From the NCBI RefSeq assembly GCF_003597395.2, contig NC_133769.1, positions 179,563,148 to 179,627,147 of the forward strand: DNA of 64,000 nucleotides. The letters are read 5' to 3'. How positions within the stretch are numbered: position 1 is the stretch's first letter; every line of letters begins with the position of its first letter. Under the pieces are notes generated by a model. It was not told the DNA's origin. It saw nothing but the letters and a program-made list of their open reading frames with translations, and made no database searches. The stretch comes from Chelonoidis abingdonii. Its lineage: Eukaryota > Chordata > Testudines > Testudinidae. Below, in pieces: positions 58,080 through 64,000 of this stretch. Made by a program: the position numbers and the translations under genes.

Positions 58080-59306
58080 TAAACCAAGGTTAATCATTTG
58101 GCCACCTAGTAGGAACAATCCTGCTAATGCTGCAATGGAGAAAAAGATACTTGCATCATGGCTGCTGCTTAGACTAGGAAGATCCTAATTCTACAAGCAA
58201 TTATAGCTCTGCTGCCATTAAGGCTGAATGTGACTTTTAAAAAGATGACTCTTCTAAATACTGTAAAATCTGGGTGCTCTCTCAGATTGTCTTGAAATTT
58301 GCTGTGCCTCATGGGGGCATGGGATAGCCTGGGTAGTCAAAATGAGAGGTCATTTGAGACAGGGGTTCCTGAGATAAAGGCCCCTAAAAAAAAAAATCTT
58401 GTGTTCCTGAGATACAGCCCCGTTAAAAAATAAAAAATAGCATGTGTTTTACAAGCAGACTCTAATTTTACTTTAGAAGTATTGTCAGGGAAATTAACAT
58501 TAATTAAATAGAGGGAAGATGAAAGACTCTAGTAAGCAGTTATTGTAAATATAATAATGAGTCATGCTCTTCACCCATTTCCTAAACAATGGGACTGAGT
58601 GTGAACAAAGGAAAGCAAGTCACTGGGTCATGTAGTCAAGCAGTTCCTGATATACAGCCCCCTAACATGAACTGCTCATAAGAGTTTCAGAATCTTATAA
58701 TTTTGTAGGGGGTGCAGAGCTAGGCCAACAGGGGAATGGAGCAGTGCTGAGGAGCATTGGCACAGTGCACCAAGATGTTGGGGGTGCCAGGTGGACCCTG
58801 TCCTTTTACCAATCTTACAGCTATGCTCTGGCATGACTACTGAGGGGCCAGAACACATCAGACAATGATCCCTGTTAGTGCAAGGAATTATTCCAACATG
58901 GTTTTTGAAAACCCACTTCAATGACTAGAGCTTTGACAAAGGACAGGGTTTCCAAAACTGTCATTTTTCTATGATCTCTCAGTGAATAAGGGATCATTCT
59001 TGAAGGGACCTTTGCTCTCTGGGAGTGTAAAAGCAAGGACAGAGCAGAACCATAGGGGAAGAAATTAAGGCACTTTCCCCTCCCATGACATACGTTGGGT
59101 GATGAGAGGAAAGGGCAGTGGAAACATCTGTGCCCTCCCCCATTCTACTAAAAATATCCTCCCGAGTTTCGTCACTAGGCCAAGGTAGGGAGCCCAGAGA
59201 TTCCCCTTCCTTCTGTTGCTCCCAATCAGGGGATGGAACCCAGAATGCTTTTCTTTCCCATGCTGCCTCCAGCTGTGGGGAAGGGACACCAGGCTCACCC
59301 TTTCCC

Positions 59307-59330
59307 CTGCTGCTGCTGCTGCTGCTGCTG
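59307..59330 (+). repeat. (CTG)8 microsatellite
   Basis: Eight uninterrupted CTG units. No gene is recognised around it. Confidence 0.95.
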
Positions 59331-59694
59331 CAAGGGGAAAAGGGGAGGCTGTGCAGTGGTGGAGGCACTTCAGCTCTGCCCCCAACCCTTTGACATCCAC
59401 GCCCCCCCCATTTCTGTCCCAATCCCACAGGCGCTGGCTTTTTCCCTTTGCCTGGGGGTGCTCAACTCCTGCTCAATCCCAGGCCCACCCCCACTCCACC
59501 TCTTCGCCCAGTGCTCCACCTTTGGCCTGCCTCTTCCCACCCAGTTCCACCTCCTCCCCCGAGTGCCCCTTGTCCCCTACTCCTCCTGCACACCATGGAA
59601 CAGCTGATCACAACTGTTGGGAAGCGCTGGGAGGGAGAGAGAGGAGTTGATCGGCAGAGTTGCTGGCAGGTGGGAGGTGCTGGGGGGGGAGTGT

Positions 59695-61560
59695 AGTGGG
59701 GGAAGCTTATGGGTGGCGGATTTGTAGAAATTTTGGTGGTGCCCAGAACCCACTCTTGCTCAAACTCTGCCCCCCAAAACTCCTCCCCCCCACCTGCCCA
59801 ACGCTCTGGGAGGGCGTTTGGCTTGGGGAGGAGGTCTGGGGTGCAGGAGGGGTGCAGGGTTCAGGCACTGGAAGGGAGTTTGGGGTTGAGAGGGAGTGTG
59901 GAGGGAAGGGGTGGGTTTGGGGTGGGGCTGGGGATGAGAGGTTTGGAGTGTGGGAGGGGGCTCAGAGCTATGGCAGAGGGGTGGGGAGCAGAGGGGTGTG
60001 AGGGGTCTGTCTGGGGCTGGAGATGAGGGGTTTGTGGTGTTGGAGGGGCTCAGGGTTAAGGCAGAGGGTTGGAGTGCAGGGGGATGAGGGTTCTGGCTGG
60101 GACTAAATATGAGTCAACAGTGTGATGCTGTTGCAAAAAAAGCAAACGTGATTCTGGGATGCATTAACAGGTGTGTTGTGAGCAAGACACGAGAAGTCAT
60201 TCTTCTGCTCTACTCTGCGCTGGTTAGGCCTCAGCTGGAGTATTGTGTCCAGTCCTTGGACACCACATTTCAAGAAAGATGTGGAGAAATTGGAGAGGGT
60301 CCAGAGAAAGGCAACAAGAATGATTAAAGGTCTTGAGAACATGATCTATGAAGGAAGGCTGAATGAATTGGGTTTGTTAGTTTGGAAAAGAGAAGACTGA
60401 GAGGGGACATGATAGCATTTTCAGTATCTAAAAGGTTGCCATCAGGAAGAGGGAGAAAACTTGTTCACCTTCCCCTCTAAGGATGGAACAAGAAGCAGTG
60501 GGCTTAAACTGCAGCAGGGAGATTTAGGTTGGACATCAGGAAAAAGTTCCTAACTGTCAGGGTGGTTAAACCACTGGAATAAATTGCCTAGGGAGGTTGT
60601 GGAATCTCCATCTCTGGAGATATTTAAGAGTAGCTTAGATAAATGTCTATCAGAAATGGTCTAAACAGTATGTGGTCCTGCCGTGAGGGCTGGGGACTGG
60701 ACTCGATGACCTCTCGAGGTCCCTTCCAGTCCTAGAGTCTATGAATCTATGAGGGGTTTGGGGTGCTGGAGGGGCTCAGGGCTAAAGTAGATGGCTGAGG
60801 GTGCAGTGGTGGGGTGAAAGCTCTGACTGGGGGTGTGGGCTCTGGGGTAGGGTAGGGCTGGGGATGAGTTTGGGGTGCAGGCAGGCTGCTCTGGGACAGG
60901 GGCCAGAGAGAAGGACTCCCCCCAGCCCTTTCCCTGCTGGCAGCAGCAAGCTCTGGGGGAGGAGCCCCCCTTTCCTGTCCCCCCAGCAGCACACTCACCC
61001 ACATCACTGTCACTGCATGTGCTCCTAGGGCCCCTCTCAGGTCCAGGAATCTCCCTCACCTCCCCTGTGATGGGTGCCGGGGGTGCTGCATGCGCTTCCT
61101 TCCCTGTTGTTGCCCCTGACTGTAGCCTCACCAGGGATGAAGGATGGGGCTGCCTCCTTGCCCAGCATAGGAGAGAAGCGGTGACTAGGGGAGTGAAGGG
61201 GGGCTGTGCTGGTGGAGGGTCCTGCCAGAAAAGGAAAGGGTCTGAGGTGGAAAGGCAGGCTAGTCAGTCTGCCCTAGCAGTCGATATGGGGGGCACCAGG
61301 ACCCTGCAGCAGCAGTTGCTGCAGGGAGGCAGCATGGAGCTGCACGGAAGAGGCAGGGACGCTCTGCTCCCTCTGGGGCCCAGGGACATGCATGGGGCCA
61401 GTAAGGAGGGGCCAGGGGAGAGACCCGTATCCAAACATTGGTGGAGCTGAGCTCCTGGGCTCTGAATATTGCTGGTGCCCAGGCACCACATGGGTATGGA
61501 ACTCGCTGCCCATGGCCGAGCTGGCTGATGGTGGGTGCTAAGCACTGGCTAATTTTTTTC
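59695..61560 (+). repeat. G-rich interspersed repeat with nested CR1
   Basis: Irregular G-rich units such as GGGGTTTGGGGTGCTGGAGG and GGGCTCAGGGCTAAAG occur on both sides of the CR1 at 60,105-60,755. Text near 61,540-61,600 (CCAGCCCTGGAGCACCCATG) resembles a turtle hAT end. All long frames here are low-complexity artefacts. Confidence 0.6.
60105..60755 (+). mobile_element. CR1 LINE 3' end, 5' truncated
   Basis: Starts in the RT domain ([38 protein letters not shown]) and runs to the canonical 3' end GACTCGATGACCTCTCGAGG, TCCCTTCCAGTCC and a short TCTATGAATCTATGA repeat. Typical of truncated CR1 insertion. Confidence 0.92.
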
Positions 61561-61561
61561 C

Positions 61562-62849
61562 ATGGTGATCCAGCCCTGGAGCACCCATGGAGTCAGCACC
61601 TATGCCTACACCTTCAAAACATACTCTACTGGCTCCATATCAGTCCTCTGTTCCTGCATTCTTTGCCCAGCTCCCTAACCTGAGGGGACCTTGCTGATGC
61701 CCACTCCTCCCTGGGAAGGAGGGAGGACCAGGCTGCCCTGGACAGGCAGAGAGATGGGACATGAGGAGCTGATGCAAGGGCAATGAAGGGACTAACTGCA
61801 GCCAAAGCAATCTGAGGCCAGTTTAACCATTGCCAAGGAGCAAGGTTGTGGAGGGGGAAAACTGGGCTGTGGAACACAGGGGTGCTTAGAAATTATTTGT
61901 AAACAAACAAGAAAATGAACTACCCAAAAACTTCATTTAATGCAGAATTAAGGTGCCTCATGCCCTTCCAGAAATGTTGAGTTCAGCAACACTCAAACCT
62001 CTGAAAACCAAGAGGTGAGGTCATGCCACTCCTGCAATGCCACCTTAACTCTACTCTTCTTGCGTGATGCCTGAACATGTGCAGACTAGCCCTGTACCTT
62101 TACTGATGTTACCAAACACTCTAGGAACAGAGCACAGGATCATTGCAGGACAAAGTCTAAAACCTTCTTGTTGCTAATGCCAAACTCTGATTTAGGTCAG
62201 GCATAGTGAACAGGAGCTACTTACAGCTGGCCTGCACTCAAACAATGAGCCTATGCAACAAGCCACCCCAGATGTGCAAAATGTTAGCACCCTTTCTCCA
62301 TTGCCCTGAAGATTCCTTCAGAGACATTGCCTTCACTTTCCTGTCACTAAGGCCTGGGGGCCACAGTCATGCATGTCAAACTCCATGAAAAGCAGACCCC
62401 TGTGCACTGCTTCTTTCTGACACAAACTGCAGAACTCAGTGCTGAAATGAGGCATACTGACCCTTTGGGTGTACCTATGCCTCTCCTCCTGTCACAGCAA
62501 CAGCTGTTCCAACCTGCTCCAACTGTCCCTCTACTCTTCAGTACAGCTACAGCTACACCTACACCCAGTGAAACTGACTGGAGATAAATGCTGTCATGGT
62601 GGTGACAGGCAGATAAATGCTGCAATTCAAGTCTGGAATGTAGCACAAACAACCACGCCTTCTCACAGTCCTTCATGTCTCCCGCTTGTGGCACCACCCT
62701 TCGGTTCCCACTTGATATTGGCAAAGGAGATGTTTTGGCTATTCAGCCATCCCCTCTAGCTATGTGAACACTGAATATTGCACTAGGACTCCGCTTTTCT
62801 GTGGCAATCACCACCATTATAGCTGAACATTTGCAAACAATTAATTAGC
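61562..62849. other. no recognised feature
   Basis: No named gene, RNA or repeat identified. Confidence 0.45.
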
Positions 62850-62869
62850 TCCTCCCCCTGTCGTCCCCC

Positions 62870-63010
62870 CAACACTCCTGTAAGCAAAGGCAGTGTTATC
62901 CTGTTTTATAGATGGGTGAAAGAGAGACATTTAGAGACTTGTCTAAGGTCACACAGGCATCCTGAGTCCAAAGCAAAATGCATTCTTGCCACTACCCCAC
63001 CCACACAGAC
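62870..63010 (-). repeat. MIR SINE fragment (minus)
   Basis: TTATCCTGTTTTATAGATGG, GTGAAAGAGAGACATTTAGA and GTCTAAGGTCACACAGGCA are the reverse complement of the MIR core. Confidence 0.78.
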
Positions 63011-63404
63011 TTAGGAGCTCCTGTCCTGACTAGTAATGAGACTCACCTGCCCTGCAGCAAGGAGTCCAGCTCCTTATCTCTCAGCTTCACAGAGCTGAGG
63101 AGGAGCCCCTAGCCAGAGGGAACCACTAAACCTGAGCAAGACTGGAGATCTGGAAGCTTACCTTTTAAATGCATGGCTTCCCTGGAAGAAGCAGTTGGTT
63201 CATTAATCCATTTCTTCTACTATGTAATTGTCAGAGAGACTCTGAAAAGTATTTCAAATCCTATTGACCCAGTCCTATGCAGTTTTATTTCACAGTGGTA
63301 TGTTTTTGAGGAACTAAAGTAGCTCAAATAGGACCTAGAGATGTGTCAAGACACAAATCTGGAAGGCCTATGCAAAGAATTAAACTGATAAGAACAGATT
63401 TAAA

Positions 63405-63614
63405 TGTTTATTAGAAAATATTAAAGAAAGGTGATACAAAGAGTTTGATGTGTCAGTCGTTGGTCATCGGGGGAAACATACAGAGCATGGGGGGACGCTG
63501 GCAACTGGTTACGGTTCAGCATATAGTACACACAGCCTGTAATGTCCCCAATGCGGGGTGTACGGTGGTTGGGGTCAAGATATAGTAGGGGGGCAGTGAG
63601 GGTACATCGCTCAT
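63405..63614 (-). repeat. unknown repeat, second copy of the 25,972-26,170 segment
   Basis: On the minus strand it opens ATGAGCGATGTACCCTCA, shared base for base with 25,972 onward. It continues through CTCTGTATGTT and an AT-rich end containing AATAAA. The two copies align over about 200 bp with small gaps. It directly precedes the 18S-derived block on the plus strand. Confidence 0.7.
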
Positions 63615-63631
63615 AGAGTGGGCTACACACA

Positions 63632-64000
63632 GTCCAGCATGGTAATTCCAGCTCCAATGCTATACTTAAAGCTTGCTTGCAGTTAAAAGCTCGTGTTGGA
63701 TCTTGGATTGAGCTGGGCAGACCACCGCGAGGCGAGCTACCCGCCTGTCCCAGCCCCCTGCCTCTCGCGCCCCTTGATGCTCTTAACTGGAGTGTCCTGG
63801 GGTCCGAGAGCATTTACTTTGGAAAATTAGAGTGTTCAAAAGCAGGCTTTGTCTGCTTGGAAACTCCAGCTAGATAATGGAATAGGACTCTGGTTCTATT
63901 TTGTGGTTTCGGAACTGGGACCATGATTGAGAGAATGACCAGGGGCATTCGTATTGGCTGGCAGAAGTGGCAATCCTTGACCGCACAAGGACAGACCAAA
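63632..64000 (+). pseudogene. 18S rRNA-derived sequence (runs off the window)
   Basis: Sense-strand 18S rRNA from the 530 loop onward. GGTAATTCCAGCTCCAAT is exact. CAGTTAAAAGCTCGTG, TTGGATCTTGG, CCGCGAGGCGAGCTAC, ATTAGAGTGTTCAAAAGCAG, TAATGGAATAGGACTC and GGGGCATTCGTATTG follow in the correct order. Many substitutions (often at former CpG) and small indels hit universally conserved positions, so it is not a working rRNA gene. The match continues to the last base. The 5' part of 18S is absent to the left, where an unrelated repeat adjoins. Confidence 0.92.

Noticed and set aside
59118..60026. Several frames over 100 codons
   Set aside because: They sit in CTG, C-rich and G-rich simple sequence and show no protein family features.
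63421..63813. A 130-codon minus-strand frame
   Set aside because: It runs antisense through the 18S-derived block and the adjoining repeat, so it is a chance frame.

Overview
This is vertebrate nuclear DNA, most likely from a turtle. It has split genes with GT-AG introns, a CpG-island promoter, many CR1 LINE 3' ends, MIR SINEs, hAT and Harbinger DNA transposons, and several interspersed repeats I recognise from turtle genomes. The species cannot be named from the sequence alone. Most long open frames are chance frames inside repeats. A 100-base N run at 13,098-13,197 is a scaffold gap, and a single N lies at 14,518.

Layout. The left 11.1 kb is the 5' half of POGLUT1 (protein O-glucosyltransferase 1, Rumi) on the minus strand. 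Exons 1-6 are present and all exon phases agree; the rest of the gene lies beyond base 1. Its CpG-island promoter (about 10.64-11.42 kb) carries two YY1-type sites in a duplicated 24-bp segment, an NRF1-type site and a ZNF143/SBS-type site, an arrangement typical of bidirectional housekeeping promoters. I recognised no partner gene on the plus strand; TMEM39A is the expected neighbour from the human gene order.

From 11.4 to 42 kb I see no gene. The region holds nested mobile elements: CR1 fragments, LTR-type repeats (one a clean solo LTR at 33.5-34.55 kb with a 5-bp target duplication), a Tigger-like element (27.05-27.69 kb), a decayed Harbinger element with remnants of both its proteins (28.67-30.75 kb), and several hAT elements with readable 8-bp target duplications. 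An LTR-like repeat at 24.29-26.49 kb is interrupted by a CpG-rich segment of about 1.1 kb that I cannot classify.

At 42.19-43.15 kb there is an intronless olfactory receptor (OR5V-like). It is complete except for one missing base near codon 240, so it is a young pseudogene, a polymorphic allele or an assembly error. From 43 to 63 kb repeats resume.

The window ends inside a diverged copy of 18S rRNA (63,632-64,000). It is joined to a segment of about 210 bp that recurs, inverted, as the 3' part of the CpG-rich insert at 25.97-26.17 kb. These two copies suggest an undescribed interspersed element and are the most unusual signal here. I found no CRISPR array, tRNA gene, operon or other new multigene system.
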